Shown here: piece after piece, positions 17,542-27,847 of the stretch | How the letters are laid out: each line of letters begins with the position of its first letter | Numbering within the stretch: position 1 is the first letter of the stretch | From: Bacillus solimangrovi | GTDB lineage: Bacteria; Bacillota; Bacilli; Bacillales; Bacillaceae_N | Assembly (NCBI RefSeq): GCF_001742425.1 | Contig: NZ_MJEH01000022.1 | Location: 124,001 to 188,000, forward strand | Direction: 5' to 3' | DNA length: 64,000 nt | The notes under the pieces: model-generated | The model's database searches: none | Seen by the model: only the letters and a program-made list of their open reading frames with translations | Told to the model about the DNA's origin: nothing | Program-made: the position numbers and the translations under genes

Positions 17542-19688
17542 TGAAAACCTTTGTCATTCTAGATAATGAAACACCTATTATTAACGAATTCATCAAACAT
17601 ATCAAAGAAGAAGTTGCAACAGCTATCCTTTTGCATAAAAAAACTAGACGAAAAAAATCATTTCTAGTACAACCTGATTTCTTTATTAAACTGCCATCCA
17701 TCAGAGTAGATACGGTAAAAGAGTATGTTCAAAAATTAAAGTCAGAAGGAAAGAAAGAAATCATTTTAGTAGGATTAACAAATGAACATCAAAAAATTAT
17801 TACTCAAATTAAAGAAGATATAAAAGTAGCATCATTCATTGATAAGGTTGCTACTATACCTAATTCTCATCAGGAACGAGAATCTCAATTACCCTCATTA
17901 ATTGATCCGTATGAATATTCAACAACATCTGAAAACGATCAGAACATATCTTCACACACCTATTACACTGAAATATTAATTGAAGAAGGACACAATTACC
18001 TCTTTGCAATTATTAAAGAGGTAATATGGAATCAGCAAAAAAGTTTCGAGTTACAAGTCGATACAGAACACTCATTAAAGAACGCTTACAATAAGATAGT
18101 AAATCTCTCCGCATTACCAGATGGCTTTTATCAATTAACATGGGAGAGAAGCAGTCTAGGTTGGAAAATTATCTCTGTACGTCCAGGTGGTATTCATTTC
18201 GAATGTAATAAGATCATCGAGTACGGAACGTCCATTAACCTTCTAAAAGAACGGATTAATTTCTTTATGGGACGGAAACCATTAATTAATCCAACTTCCA
18301 TTAAACCAGCTATTCTCCAGCACCTATCAGTAGATTCAGAAGGCACATTACGAAAAATTACTGGTAAGAGAAAGACTCTGAAATACCCATTTATTCTCGA
18401 AGTATACACCTCTTCAAAAAAACGTACTATTATCACACCTATGTCTTACCAAGGACATATTGTTGCAACTGGAATTAACCAAGAGCAAGCAAGAGTTAAT
18501 GTTCAACTGGCGGCAATTGAAATTAAATTTCATCTTACAAATAATGATATCGAAACTTTGGGTTCTGGCGGTAGGTTACCTGCTGATACACAAAAGATAT
18601 CACCTAAGATTATTTCAGTTACGGGTAGTGCAGGGAAAACGACAACTAAGTCGATGATTGCCTCTATTTTAAGAGAAAGATGGAAAGTGTTCGAATCTGC
18701 CAATAGTAGAAATACACATGTTCATACTCGTGAACATGCAGATCTATTAAAGGAATCAGTCTATCAGGTAGCAGTAGTGGAATATGGGATGAGTTATTAC
18801 AAAAACATTGAAAAACATTGCAAACAATTACAACCTTCAGTTGGCGTTATTACAAATGTAGGGACTGCCCATATGGGTCATTTCAATGGAGATGTAAAAG
18901 AGGTAGCAAAAGCAAAGTCAGAACTTATTATTGGAATGGAGCCAAGCGGGGTGTTATACGTAAACGATGACGATGAAAATTCTCAATACTTAAATACTGA
19001 AGCTTTCCAAGGAACGATTCGGACGATAGGAACAAACCAATCATGCGATTACATTGCTTCAAACATTTATTATAGTCTTGATGGAATGAAATTTGAGGTG
19101 ACGATAAATAACAAAAAATTCCCCATTTATATCCCTATCTACGGTAATCACAATGTATACAATGCTTTATTTGCAATAGCCGTATCTTACGAACAAGGGC
19201 TTTCTATCGAAGAAATCCAAAATGGACTCGCAAAATTTATGAAACCGAAGAGAAGGATTACAGTTGATAAACTTTCTGAAAATGTTCTCCTAATTGATGA
19301 CTGTCATAGTTCTAATCCTAATGCGCTAAAGGCTGCAATTGATGTCCTAGAGAACATCAGTACCTTTCAAAATGTTGTCGTACTTGGCTCAATGTTAGAA
19401 CTAGGTAAGTCTTCTCCATCTATTCATTGTGAAATAGGAGAATATTTAGTGAATAAAAAAGTAGACTATTTATTCACGTATGGAAGACAGGCAAGAATGA
19501 TTTATAATTGTGCTATTTCAGCTGGTTTCCCTCCCGAACGGGCAGGTCATTTTGCAAACCATACAATGTTGAAACATGAGCTAGCAAAACGAACAGAAAA
19601 TACTACCTTTTTAGTGAAAGGATCTCGTAAAATGAACATGGAGGAGATTGTGGAATTTATTAGAGAATTAATTATACAACAGGAATAA
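17538..19688 (+). CDS. Degenerate ATP-grasp / MurF-like ligase fusion
   Basis: A 716-aa two-part protein. Residues ~1-340 form a divergent domain whose end (LRKITGKRKTLKYPFILEVYT...AAIEIKFHL) matches the C-terminus of the adjacent ATP-grasp enzyme, while the metal-binding ELR...IEINPR signature is degraded (SLGWKIISVRPGG), so ATP-grasp catalysis is doubtful. Residues ~355-716 are a Mur ligase: P-loop VTGSAGKTTTKS (361-372), NVGTAHMGHFNG, YGNHNVYNALFAIAV, DDCHSSNPNALKAAIDVL and LGSMLELG, closest to MurF. The order ATP-grasp then Mur ligase is that of cyanophycin synthetase. It probably adds amino acids or dipeptides to a carboxylate. Co-translated with the S11 peptidase. Start may be the first or second of two adjacent ATGs. 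Confidence 0.85.
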   Translation: MMKTFVILDNETPIINEFIKHIKEEVATAILLHKKTRRKKSFLVQPDFFIKLPSIRVDTVKEYVQKLKSEGKKEIILVGLTNEHQKIITQIKEDIKVASFIDKVATIPNSHQERESQLPSLIDPYEYSTTSENDQNISSHTYYTEILIEEGHNYLFAIIKEVIWNQQKSFELQVDTEHSLKNAYNKIVNLSALPDGFYQLTWERSSLGWKIISVRPGGIHFECNKIIEYGTSINLLKERINFFMGRKPLINPTSIKPAILQHLSVDSEGTLRKITGKRKTLKYPFILEVYTSSKKRTIITPMSYQGHIVATGINQEQARVNVQLAAIEIKFHLTNNDIETLGSGGRLPADTQKISPKIISVTGSAGKTTTKSMIASILRERWKVFESANSRNTHVHTREHADLLKESVYQVAVVEYGMSYYKNIEKHCKQLQPSVGVITNVGTAHMGHFNGDVKEVAKAKSELIIGMEPSGVLYVNDDDENSQYLNTEAFQGTIRTIGTNQSCDYIASNIYYSLDGMKFEVTINNKKFPIYIPIYGNHNVYNALFAIAVSYEQGLSIEEIQNGLAKFMKPKRRITVDKLSENVLLIDDCHSSNPNALKAAIDVLENISTFQNVVVLGSMLELGKSSPSIHCEIGEYLVNKKVDYLFTYGRQARMIYNCAISAGFPPERAGHFANHTMLKHELAKRTENTTFLVKGSRKMNMEEIVEFIRELIIQQE

Positions 19689-19807
19689 TTAACTCAATTA
19701 TTTTGGAGACAATTATCTAATTAAGACATTCTTTTAACGTCCTCTTCAATTTTTTCAAAAAAGTTAACCCCTAACAAATCTATTATTCATACAAATAATG
19801 AAGAAAT

Positions 19808-19838
19808 GGCATATTTATTATTCAAAAATAAATATGCC
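19808..19838. terminator. Bidirectional terminator
   Basis: A perfect 12-bp stem, GGCATATTTATT facing AATAAATATGCC, separates the convergent Mur-ligase fusion and hydrolase genes. Confidence 0.75.
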
Positions 19839-19907
19839 TTAAATAGTTTCTTAGATACTTCTGTTACGAAATGTTAATAGCCTCCAAGGAATGAACAAAT
19901 AACAAAC

Positions 19908-20771
19908 TTAATATCTGGATTCATTTTCGTCTTTTAGAAATTTAGTAAGAACCCCATTAAATTGAAATTCCTCTTCAAGCATAGGGTTATGACCACTTTC
20001 TTCAAACACTACTTTCTTTACCTGAGTGTTGTTAATGATAATTGAATCCCACAAAGTTATTGGAGCAACTAAGTAATCAAACCTACCAAGTCCTAATAGA
20101 ATAGGTTTGTTTAACTTTTCTAAACCGTTAGTTATATCTATATCTGAAAAAGCTACTCCCCATAAGTAGTCGATAATTTCCATGTTCGTGTATACATCTT
20201 TCCACAAGTAAGCTGAGTCGAAGTTGTAATCAAAAAAGCTCATAGCTCCCATTCGTATACACATATAAGAGAACCTTCTTTCAGGCTCTATTTCAATATC
20301 TCTCTGCAATAATTCCATCTCTTTAGATAGTACTTGTTTCCTTTCCTCGATAGCATCTTTCTCAAAAAATGCATGACTGCACTTTTGTCTTTGCATGCTA
20401 TTTGACGGAGCAGAATTCAGCAATATAACTTTTTCAATATTGTTTGGATACCTTTTTGCATACTCTAATGCCATGAAAGCGTGTCCAGAATGCCCAAGAA
20501 TACTAAAGGTAGTTAAGTTTAATGTAGTTCTTACTTTTTCAATATCTGATAAAATTTTATCTAGTGTATAGTCTTCGGGTTCTAGCTTTCTTGGAGACTT
20601 CACAAACCCCCTATGGTCCATATAGATAAACTGAAAATTCTTATATAACTCATTTGAGAATAGACGAGGATAGTAGATACTACTTCCTACTACTAATACC
20701 GGACTTCCAGAACCTTTTATGCAAATGTTTAATATAAAACCATCATTTTTGATTGTAATATTATTGTTCAT
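19908..20771 (-). CDS. Alpha/beta hydrolase
   Basis: A 287-aa cytoplasmic alpha/beta-hydrolase fold protein. Nucleophile elbow GHSGH with Ser95, acid in GRFDYLVAP and catalytic His in ESGHNPMLEEEF give a complete triad; the DHRGFVKSP segment supports the oxyanion region as in proline iminopeptidase-like members. Substrate unknown. AAAGGGAGAG precedes ATG 20771. It stands alone. Confidence 0.87.
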   Translation of the reverse strand: MNNNITIKNDGFILNICIKGSGSPVLVVGSSIYYPRLFSNELYKNFQFIYMDHRGFVKSPRKLEPEDYTLDKILSDIEKVRTTLNLTTFSILGHSGHAFMALEYAKRYPNNIEKVILLNSAPSNSMQRQKCSHAFFEKDAIEERKQVLSKEMELLQRDIEIEPERRFSYMCIRMGAMSFFDYNFDSAYLWKDVYTNMEIIDYLWGVAFSDIDITNGLEKLNKPILLGLGRFDYLVAPITLWDSIIINNTQVKKVVFEESGHNPMLEEEFQFNGVLTKFLKDENESRY

Positions 20772-21000
20772 TATATACTCTCCCTTTGTTTTAATTAGAA
20801 GAGCAACAACAATGAATGCTCTCCTTTATATCACTCCCTTTCCACTGTTAATTCGCCTTATTCTTACCATCGAACGTTCTAACAACCTTTATCACCTCTA
20901 TCTTTTATTTCCTTTCACTTCATGTATTGTTATTTAATACTCTACAATTTCTATAAAATGAAACCTACTAAAATTAGATTACTACCATTTTTTTAGACAA

Positions 21001-21672
21001 TTACTCTTTTACGATACCAATAACAAAACCATCATATCCTTTTGAACCGACTGTTTGAATTGCAGTTGCATCAATCCGTGGCTCTTCAGATAAGAGATCA
21101 ATTAATTGACGAGTACCTAAGACACTTTGATCTACACCTTCACTGTCAACAACATGTCCGTTACGTACTACATTGTCTACAATGATAACTGTTCCTGGCT
21201 TAGAAAGTTTTAGTGCCCAATTCAAATAATAAGGGTTACTTGGTTTATCCGCATCAATAAAAATGAAGTCAAAGCTAGTGAATCCTTTTGATTCAAGAGT
21301 AGGCAGTGTCTCAAGCGCTGGTCCTTCAATTATCTTAATTTTATGATCAAGTCCTGCTTTTTTTATATTCTCATTAGCTACTTTTACATGTTTTTCATTA
21401 TATTCTAGCGTAACGAGACATCCATCATCTGGCAATGCATTACCAAGCCAAATGCTACTATAACCACCAAGCGTCCCAATTTCTAATATCGTTTTTGCGC
21501 CTTTCATCTTTGCTAATAGATGTAATAGCTTACCTTGAGTAGGTGAAACATCAATCTCAGGTAAACCAGCTTTTTTATTATTTTTTAATACGTAATCGAA
21601 ATTTGAATCGAATGCTATTAATTTATTAATAAAATACATATCCACTTCAGTCCATGTTGAGTCCATTCCCAT
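21001..21672 (-). CDS. SAM-dependent O-methyltransferase (caffeoyl-CoA type)
   Basis: A 223-aa class I methyltransferase. SAM-binding motif I is TILEIGTLGGYSSIWLG; also present are the metal-binding FIDADKPSNPYYLNWALKL and IIVDNVVRNGHVVD that define the divalent-cation-dependent caffeoyl-CoA/catechol O-methyltransferase family. Substrate probably has adjacent hydroxyls. GAAGGAGATG precedes ATG 21672; a second in-frame ATG two codons later is also possible. It is monocistronic. Confidence 0.92.
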   Translation of the reverse strand: MGMDSTWTEVDMYFINKLIAFDSNFDYVLKNNKKAGLPEIDVSPTQGKLLHLLAKMKGAKTILEIGTLGGYSSIWLGNALPDDGCLVTLEYNEKHVKVANENIKKAGLDHKIKIIEGPALETLPTLESKGFTSFDFIFIDADKPSNPYYLNWALKLSKPGTVIIVDNVVRNGHVVDSEGVDQSVLGTRQLIDLLSEEPRIDATAIQTVGSKGYDGFVIGIVKE

Positions 21673-21964
21673 GATACCATCTCCTTCATATGTTCTTTTT
21701 ATCGTTCTGACATTGAAGTTATTATTTTGAATTAGTCAATTATTACAAACCTTTGATGAAATTATTAGTAAATTAATTACAACACTATATTTTATTAGTT
21801 ATAATTCCATTTCATTATAACTTTATGTTTACTCTTCAATAACCCCTCTAGAATTTCCTTTCTATTTGCTTTTTCATGTTCATAGACTATCTTCAACAAT
21901 CCTTATCTATATGTTTATTCTAATATTCCACATTAGTTAGATCACCCATTTAAAAAGGACAATA

Positions 21965-22008
21965 TTGACATTTTAATACATCTAGTGTATTATTCAACTA
22001 GAACACTA
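21965..22008 (+). promoter_or_regulatory. Promoter with inverted repeat, YtrA-type operon
   Basis: -35 TTGACA (21965-21970), 17-base spacer and -10 TATTAT (21988-21993) make a near-consensus sigma-A promoter. TAGTGT (21983-21988) and ACACTA (22003-22008) form an inverted repeat overlapping the -10, a plausible site for the GntR/YtrA-like repressor encoded in the operon. Confidence 0.7.
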
Positions 22009-22047
22009 AAACAACAACACATTAATACAAAATTAAGGAGGATGTTT

Positions 22048-22863
22048 ATGAATTCTTGGATAGCCTTGTTAAAGAAAGATTTCTTGTTAATGAAAAACCG
22101 ACTGTTAGTGTTTTTGTTGCTTGATGTGATGGCGTTTGCTTCTGGCTGGTACTTTTATTTAAGTAAAACCAACTCTGGTCAACAACCTCATATTGATTGG
22201 ATGATGAATGAATACGATTTCTTTAAATTCATCCCCCTCTTCATTACTATTGTAGTACATGTTTTTTTCATAGGTACTTACATTTTAATGAGTTTAAATA
22301 AAGAACGTAAACAACTGCATTTGTGGCTCCACAATCCGCAATCCGCTTATATGTTGTTAGGAAGTAAGTTAGTGAATGGAGTTATTGCAGCAATTATGTC
22401 TCTAAGTTTAATCGGTATCTTTTTGATAATAAATTTCACGCCATATTTTTCAGAATTAACGTATTATTTTAGTGATTTCACTAAGTTACTCTTCTATTTG
22501 TTTAGTCACTTGATTTTAACGTCACTCTTTTTAAGTGTTTGTTTCATGTTTTTTTGGACCGTTTATCATATGTTTAAAACCCGAATAGGAAAATGGAGTA
22601 TATTAAGCATTATTGTTTTTATTTTTCTATTCTTTTGGAGCTTTTCAAGAATGGAATTTACTGATCTATACGCTCAAATGGTGTTATGGGGTGAATATTC
22701 GATTGATATTCCCAAACTTGTAGCTATAGAAAACTTTGGTCAAATAAGTTTTGAAGAATTCGGCACTATTGGTTATTTAGGAGAAGATTTGTTTCATACT
22801 TTACTTGGGATTGTGTTATTCGTTCTTTCAGCATGGATGATTGAGAAGAAAGTTGAGGTATAA
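22048..22863 (+). CDS. ABC transporter permease
   Basis: A 271-aa membrane protein with six to seven hydrophobic segments, typical of ABC-2-type permeases in GntR-linked operons. AAGGAGGATGTTT precedes ATG 22048; the reading frame extends 21 codons upstream over the promoter, which cannot be translated from this transcript. First of three genes (permease, GntR regulator, ATPase) that are nearly contiguous. Substrate unknown; Ytr-like operons respond to cell-wall-active antibiotics. Confidence 0.8.
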   Translation: MNSWIALLKKDFLLMKNRLLVFLLLDVMAFASGWYFYLSKTNSGQQPHIDWMMNEYDFFKFIPLFITIVVHVFFIGTYILMSLNKERKQLHLWLHNPQSAYMLLGSKLVNGVIAAIMSLSLIGIFLIINFTPYFSELTYYFSDFTKLLFYLFSHLILTSLFLSVCFMFFWTVYHMFKTRIGKWSILSIIVFIFLFFWSFSRMEFTDLYAQMVLWGEYSIDIPKLVAIENFGQISFEEFGTIGYLGEDLFHTLLGIVLFVLSAWMIEKKVEV

Positions 22864-22865
22864 AT

Positions 22866-23234
22866 ATGGAGAATTTCCAAGCAACTAAACCGATATATAT
22901 GCAATTAGCAGATCGAATTAATCATAAAATTGTAAGGAATGAATTACGTGCAGGGGAAAAATTGAAATCAGTTCGTGAAATGGCAATTGAATCCGGTGTT
23001 AATCCAAATACTGTACAACGCACGTACAGTGAATTAGAGAGGATGAATATTGTGGAAACTAAGCGAGGTCAAGGCACATTTGTTACTACCAATGAAGCTA
23101 AGCTAATCAGCTTGAGAGAAGAGTTGAAAAACGACCACATCTCAAGGTTTATTGAGCAAATGACAGAGATGGGATTCAGTAAAAAAGAAATGGTCAATGG
23201 GTTACAGGAATACATTATTGGGGAGGACGAGTAA
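22866..23234 (+). CDS. GntR-family regulator, YtrA subfamily
   Basis: A 122-aa regulator: winged-helix domain (PIYMQLADRINHKIVRNELRAGEKLKSVREMAIESGVNPNTVQRTYSELERMNIVETKRGQGTFV) and a short C-terminal tail rather than a large ligand-binding domain, as in YtrA. It starts two bases after the permease stop and ends one base before the ATPase start. It probably represses the operon promoter at the TAGTGT...ACACTA repeat. Confidence 0.93.
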   Translation: MENFQATKPIYMQLADRINHKIVRNELRAGEKLKSVREMAIESGVNPNTVQRTYSELERMNIVETKRGQGTFVTTNEAKLISLREELKNDHISRFIEQMTEMGFSKKEMVNGLQEYIIGEDE

Positions 23235-23235
23235 G

Positions 23236-23931
23236 ATGATTACTTTTGAAAATGTATCAAAAAGTTATTTATCTCAAAATGCATTAAATAACGTAGACCT
23301 TCGGTTACCAAGTGGAAAAATCATTGGCATCATCGGAGAGAATGGTAGTGGGAAATCAACGATGTTGAAATTGATGGCGGGATTAATACGCCCTACAAAA
23401 GGAACAGTAAAGGTTAACAATTCTCCAGCAAACCGCAAGATCAGTGAAATCGTAACATATTTATCTGAACTTGATGCCTATTATACGATATATACTGTAA
23501 AGCAAACGATTGATTTCTTTGCTACTCAATTTAAAGATTTTAATTTAGATAAAGCATATACAATTATGGAGTTTATGAAATTAGCTCCAGATCAAAAAGT
23601 TAAAAATCTATCAAAAGGTAATAGAGGTCGTTTAAAAATTGTATTATCTTTAGCTAGAGATGTCCCATATATTCTTTTGGATGAACCCTTCTCAGGATTA
23701 GATCCTATGGTACGTGAATCTGTAGTTAAAGGTTTGTTATCATATATCGATCTTAATAAACAAACTGTAATCATAACTACTCATGAAATTCAAGAAGTTG
23801 AAGCTCTATTGGATATGATTGTTGTTATTCGAAATGGCAAAATATTAAATATGAGAAATGTAGAGGAATTACATGAAAACGAGAAAAAGAGTGTTGTTGA
23901 ATGGTTGAAAAAAGTCTATGACGCTAGTTGA
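23236..23931 (+). CDS. ABC transporter ATP-binding protein
   Basis: A 231-aa ATPase with Walker A GENGSGKST, signature NLSKGNRGRL (a variant of LSGGQ), Walker B YILLLDEPFSGLDP and the switch His in ITTHEIQE. ATG 23236 follows GGGGAGGACG; 13 extra codons upstream lie inside the regulator gene. It energises the permease two genes upstream. Confidence 0.93.
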   Translation: MITFENVSKSYLSQNALNNVDLRLPSGKIIGIIGENGSGKSTMLKLMAGLIRPTKGTVKVNNSPANRKISEIVTYLSELDAYYTIYTVKQTIDFFATQFKDFNLDKAYTIMEFMKLAPDQKVKNLSKGNRGRLKIVLSLARDVPYILLDEPFSGLDPMVRESVVKGLLSYIDLNKQTVIITTHEIQEVEALLDMIVVIRNGKILNMRNVEELHENEKKSVVEWLKKVYDAS

Positions 23932-23964
23932 TGAGTTCTTACGAAAAAATATGGAGGAGATACT

Positions 23965-24933
23965 ATGAAAGCAATTATATGCACAAAATATGGATCACCC
24001 GAGGTTCTTCAGTTAAATGAGGTGGAAAAACCTACTCCTAAAGATAATGAACTATGCATAAAAGTAAAAGCAACCACAGTTACAGTTGCTGATTTCAGAA
24101 TGCGAAGTTTCACAATTCCACCTTCTTTCTGGCTCCCTGCTCGATTAACCCTCGGTCTTACAAAACCTAAAAATCCGATTCTTGGCGTTGAACTAGCTGG
24201 TGAAGTTGAATCTGTTGGAAAGGATGTTAAGTTATTCAAAGAAGGTGATCAAGTATTTGCAGCTACACTTGAAAACTTTGGAGCATACGCTGAGTATAAA
24301 TGCCTTCCTGAAGATGGACCAATTGCCTTAAAACCATCAAATATTACGTATGAAGAAGCAGCAGCTATTCCTATAGGAGCCCGAACAGCATTACACTATC
24401 TCAGAAAATGTAACATTAAGAACGGACAAAAAATTCTTATATATGGAGCTTCTGGAAGTGTAGGCACATACGCTATACAACTGGCAAAATATTTCGGGGC
24501 TGAGGTTACTGGCGTATGCAGCAGTGCAAATCTAGAATTAGTAAAATCTTTAGGAGCAGATAAGGTAATTGATTACACTGAGGAAAATTTCACAAGAAAA
24601 CTTGAAATGTATGATGTGATTTTATTAGCAGTTGATAAATGCCCATTTTCTATTTGTAACCGATCACTGAACAAAGATGGAATTTATTTAAATGTTACTG
24701 CTCCAGTAAAAAGCCTACGAATGATGTGGACCTCTTTAATAAGCAACAAGAAAATCATAGTTGGGCAAAAACCTCCTGAGAAAGCTGAGGATTTAGCTTA
24801 TCTAAAACAACTTATTGAAAAAGGAGTATTAAAGCCTGTAATAGATAGAAATTATCCGTTGGAACAAATTATTGAAGCTCATCGATACGTCGATACAGGA
24901 CATAAAAAAGGAAATGTCACCATAACTGTATAA
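23965..24933 (+). CDS. Quinone oxidoreductase-like MDR dehydrogenase
   Basis: A 322-aa member of the zinc-independent medium-chain dehydrogenase/reductase group. GroES-like N-terminal domain ([23 protein letters not shown]), conserved [17 protein letters not shown]-binding [30 protein letters not shown], and [12 protein letters not shown]. Structural and catalytic zinc ligands are missing, as in quinone reductases. ATGGAGGAGAT precedes ATG 23965. It lies 33 bases after the ABC ATPase and might be read through from that operon. Confidence 0.9.
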   Translation: MKAIICTKYGSPEVLQLNEVEKPTPKDNELCIKVKATTVTVADFRMRSFTIPPSFWLPARLTLGLTKPKNPILGVELAGEVESVGKDVKLFKEGDQVFAATLENFGAYAEYKCLPEDGPIALKPSNITYEEAAAIPIGARTALHYLRKCNIKNGQKILIYGASGSVGTYAIQLAKYFGAEVTGVCSSANLELVKSLGADKVIDYTEENFTRKLEMYDVILLAVDKCPFSICNRSLNKDGIYLNVTAPVKSLRMMWTSLISNKKIIVGQKPPEKAEDLAYLKQLIEKGVLKPVIDRNYPLEQIIEAHRYVDTGHKKGNVTITV

Positions 24934-25655
24934 TGTAATTAGCACAATCGACGAAACCAATCTGAAATAGATCATTCCCTCACTAGGACAATTCACTAGC
25001 CATAACTTCATTTCCCTACACTAATGATTGTACAGCCCTAACAGAAAAATGTATTAATATTGAAAAACCTTATATAATCACAAAAATTAATAGTATTGAA
25101 CTAACCTCCCTTATTATTTAGAACATACTATATGTTTAAAATGAAGCTTCCTTACTCAATAAAACTACGTATACTCTCCTAAAGTTTAAAGTGAGAATCT
25201 ATAGTCAGTTGACACTATTTAAAATGTGATAACAAACAATATTATTCATGCCATTTTAATCAACGCCCACGATCATCGTTCCCTTACAATAGGAAATCCA
25301 GCTACAATCATAAGAAAATTCAACATGTTTACACTTAAAACGAATGAATAATTTCATTGATAGTGAACTATACATGTGAAACAGTTGTAACATAACGAGG
25401 TAATAACAGGTTCTAATTAGCGATATTTCATTAGAACCTTCTTTGATTTGGTAGAGGTTAAACATGACTTAATCAATCATAACTAGCCATTGTTAATAGT
25501 TATCCATAGATAAAATCATTCCTCGAATATGATGAATGAAGTTTTTTACTACATTATCATCCACTTTTCATATTAGAATATCGGCATCCCTTTGCTATAA
25601 CCCCCTCAATGGTTGCTAAAGAGTTATACCATTCACCTTAACAATCCTTATATAC
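24934..25655. other. Gap of about 720 bases without recognisable gene
   Basis: AT-rich sequence. One 69-codon frame on the minus strand (25256-25465) has no binding site or family features. No RNA gene, strong hairpin or pseudogene could be recognised. Confidence 0.45.
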
Positions 25656-26045
25656 TCAAATTGTTATTTCTATTCGATTTTCATCTGGATCTAACACGAC
25701 ACTTTCATAATATCCATCCCCAGTAGTTCTAGGTTCACTGATAATTGTATATCCATCAGACCTTAGCAGTTCTGTTAATGAATCGACAGCTCCCTTTTCT
25801 CCTACGGAAATAGCAAAGTGTATGAGTCCTATATATTCCTCAATTGAATCATTTTTATTGTCTGGAATCGAAGATTTTTGCATAATCTCTAATCGGCATC
25901 CTGAATCAAAAGACAAAAAATAAGATTCAAACCTTTTTGTTTTATTTTCATACTTCAAATTAGCTGTAGCATCAAAATATTTGATATAAAAACCCTTTAG
26001 CCGTTCAATATCTTTTGTCCATAGCGCTATATGTTCAATTTTCAT
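25656..26045 (-). CDS. Glyoxalase/VOC-family protein
   Basis: A 129-aa protein of the vicinal oxygen chelate fold with two beta-alpha-beta-beta-beta modules. Metal ligands typical of the fold are visible: His5 in MKIEHIALWTKDIERLKGFY, Glu in CRLEIMQ, His in GLIHFAISVG and Glu in NRIEITI. It could be glyoxalase I-like or a resistance/dioxygenase relative. AGAGGAGGATATTG precedes ATG 26045, six codons inside the longest frame. Confidence 0.88.
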   Translation of the reverse strand: MKIEHIALWTKDIERLKGFYIKYFDATANLKYENKTKRFESYFLSFDSGCRLEIMQKSSIPDNKNDSIEEYIGLIHFAISVGEKGAVDSLTELLRSDGYTIISEPRTTGDGYYESVVLDPDENRIEITI

Positions 26046-26255
26046 CAATATCCTCCTCTGCATATACGTTTATATAATTCTCCTAAACAAATTTCTTCGT
26101 ATGACGCTATTAAAACAACTTATAAAAATCAATAACTTTTATTATAACTGTTCAAATACTGTATCAACTATTTTCCACCGATTATTTCTGAGTTAATGAT
26201 ACCTCTAATAATATTGAATTTCCTAATAACTCCACCCCTTAAGTTATCTACGAAA

Positions 26256-26292
26256 AAAGCGAATAATTGATTTATCCATCATTATTCGCTTT
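26256..26292 (-). terminator. Terminator, minus strand
   Basis: AAAGCGAATAAT faces ATTATTCGCTTT, followed on the minus strand by TTTTTT. It lies about 330 bases downstream of the MFS gene; the DNA between them (26293-26623) shows no recognisable gene. Confidence 0.75.
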
Positions 26293-26623
26293 ACACTCTA
26301 TACCATGACCTTTTATTCAACAATTATAAGTTTATTGACTTTTAGATCTGACGATGTATTTTGATTGAGTATATATTAATATCACTGGTTTATAGGAAAT
26401 GGGTCATTCCTTATGAGGTGTCATTAAAGTTTCTCAAATAAGTAATTTTTGTTGAATACATGTGTTAAGTTTAGTCAAATTATTAAGTTTACAAGTTTAT
26501 CATCCGTAGCGAATGGTTAAGGACAGAAAGGCTTGAACTATCAATCACATAACAACACTTTTATGATCACAAGTAAGTAAATTTCTATCCCTAACCTCTC
26601 CTTTGCCTTCAACTAATATCTGT

Positions 26624-27847
26624 TCAAAGACTAAATTCTACTTTCCTCTTCGTTGACGTCATCAAAGTCTTAACATATAAAAGAACGGGAAATCCTAGCA
26701 AAGGGAATAGTGTCAACACGCTAAATAAAGCAAAATTATTCGTATAACCGAAATACTCGAGCATAAGTCCCCCAATCCAAGGGCCAAACGATCCTCCGAT
26801 TGCAGTGAAACCCATAGCTCCAAAATACAACCCTTTCATATCATGTGGTGATATTTGGTCAACAAATAAATCTGTCATTGTAAACATCATTACTTCACCG
26901 ACAGTAAATACGAATATTGATAAAAACAATAACGGCACTGAAGTAAAAAATGCAAAACCTAGTAACCCTATAGAGGTAGTTAACGTTCCAATCATAATAG
27001 ATATTAGTGCCGAATAACGTTTTCCTATCCTTGTTACTGGGTATTGAACAATTAATACTGTTACAGCATTAAACACAATTAGATAAGAGTACACTTCTAC
27101 ACCATTTTGAAAAAATGGCGAGTGGGCTAAATATTGAGGGATAGTCGAACTAAATTGAGAATAACCACAAACCCCAACCATTAAACCAATGACTGCAAAT
27201 AAAAATACACGATCAGTACTTAGTACCCTCAAAGCTTTTGCCATCGTTACCCTTTCATTTGAGCTTGAATCAGAACTATTATTAGTTGAATGCAAAGAAA
27301 ACATCGCAATTAGAACAATAAAGTAAACAGTATATACGACTGCTGTTACAAAAAATGCAGAAGTTGAAGATGAACTTCCTATCTTTAACCCAATTAAGGG
27401 GCCTACTGCAGCACCGACATTAATGGCTGCATATCGAAGGTTAAACACCAACAGTTTATTTTTTGGCTTAGTTACTTTCGAGAGCAAAGCACGAGAAGAT
27501 GGTTCAAAAAAAGAACGACATAAACCATTTAAAGCATTCAATATAAAAAACATCATGACACTATCAGCTAAAGCAAAACCGACAAAAACAAATATCCATA
27601 TAAAAATAGAATATTTCATCACCTTTTCTTGCCCATATAAATCTGATAAATAACCACCAACGAAACTACCAAATAAACCTACTATCGAACTAACCCCAAT
27701 AATAGCTCCAGCATAACCAGGACTAACACCCTTTGCAGACGTTAAATAGATTGCTAGAAATGGGATTGTCATAAATGTAGCCATCCGTGCAAAGAGTGTA
27801 CCTATAATAATTGTTAGACTAATTGGGTGAATTCTTCTTATTTCCAA
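26624..27847 (-). CDS. MFS transporter (multidrug-efflux type)
   Basis: A 407-aa major facilitator protein with 12 predicted membrane segments. The loop 2-3 motif GGYLSDLYGQEKVM matches the MFS signature GxxxDxxGxR/K, and VGPLIGL resembles the drug-proton antiporter motif C. It probably exports a small compound. I place the start at TTG 27847 (MEIRRIHP...), which has AGGGAGGAGTG upstream; the longer reading frame begins 16 codons earlier without a site. Confidence 0.87.
   Translation of the reverse strand: MEIRRIHPISLTIIIGTLFARMATFMTIPFLAIYLTSAKGVSPGYAGAIIGVSSIVGLFGSFVGGYLSDLYGQEKVMKYSIFIWIFVFVGFALADSVMMFFILNALNGLCRSFFEPSSRALLSKVTKPKNKLLVFNLRYAAINVGAAVGPLIGLKIGSSSSTSAFFVTAVVYTVYFIVLIAMFSLHSTNNSSDSSSNERVTMAKALRVLSTDRVFLFAVIGLMVGVCGYSQFSSTIPQYLAHSPFFQNGVEVYSYLIVFNAVTVLIVQYPVTRIGKRYSALISIMIGTLTTSIGLLGFAFFTSVPLLFLSIFVFTVGEVMMFTMTDLFVDQISPHDMKGLYFGAMGFTAIGGSFGPWIGGLMLEYFGYTNNFALFSVLTLFPLLGFPVLLYVKTLMTSTKRKVEFSL

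Noticed and set aside
25256-25465. 69-codon frame on the minus strand in the 24.9-25.7 kb gap
   Set aside because: No binding site or recognisable motif; likely chance frame in AT-rich DNA.
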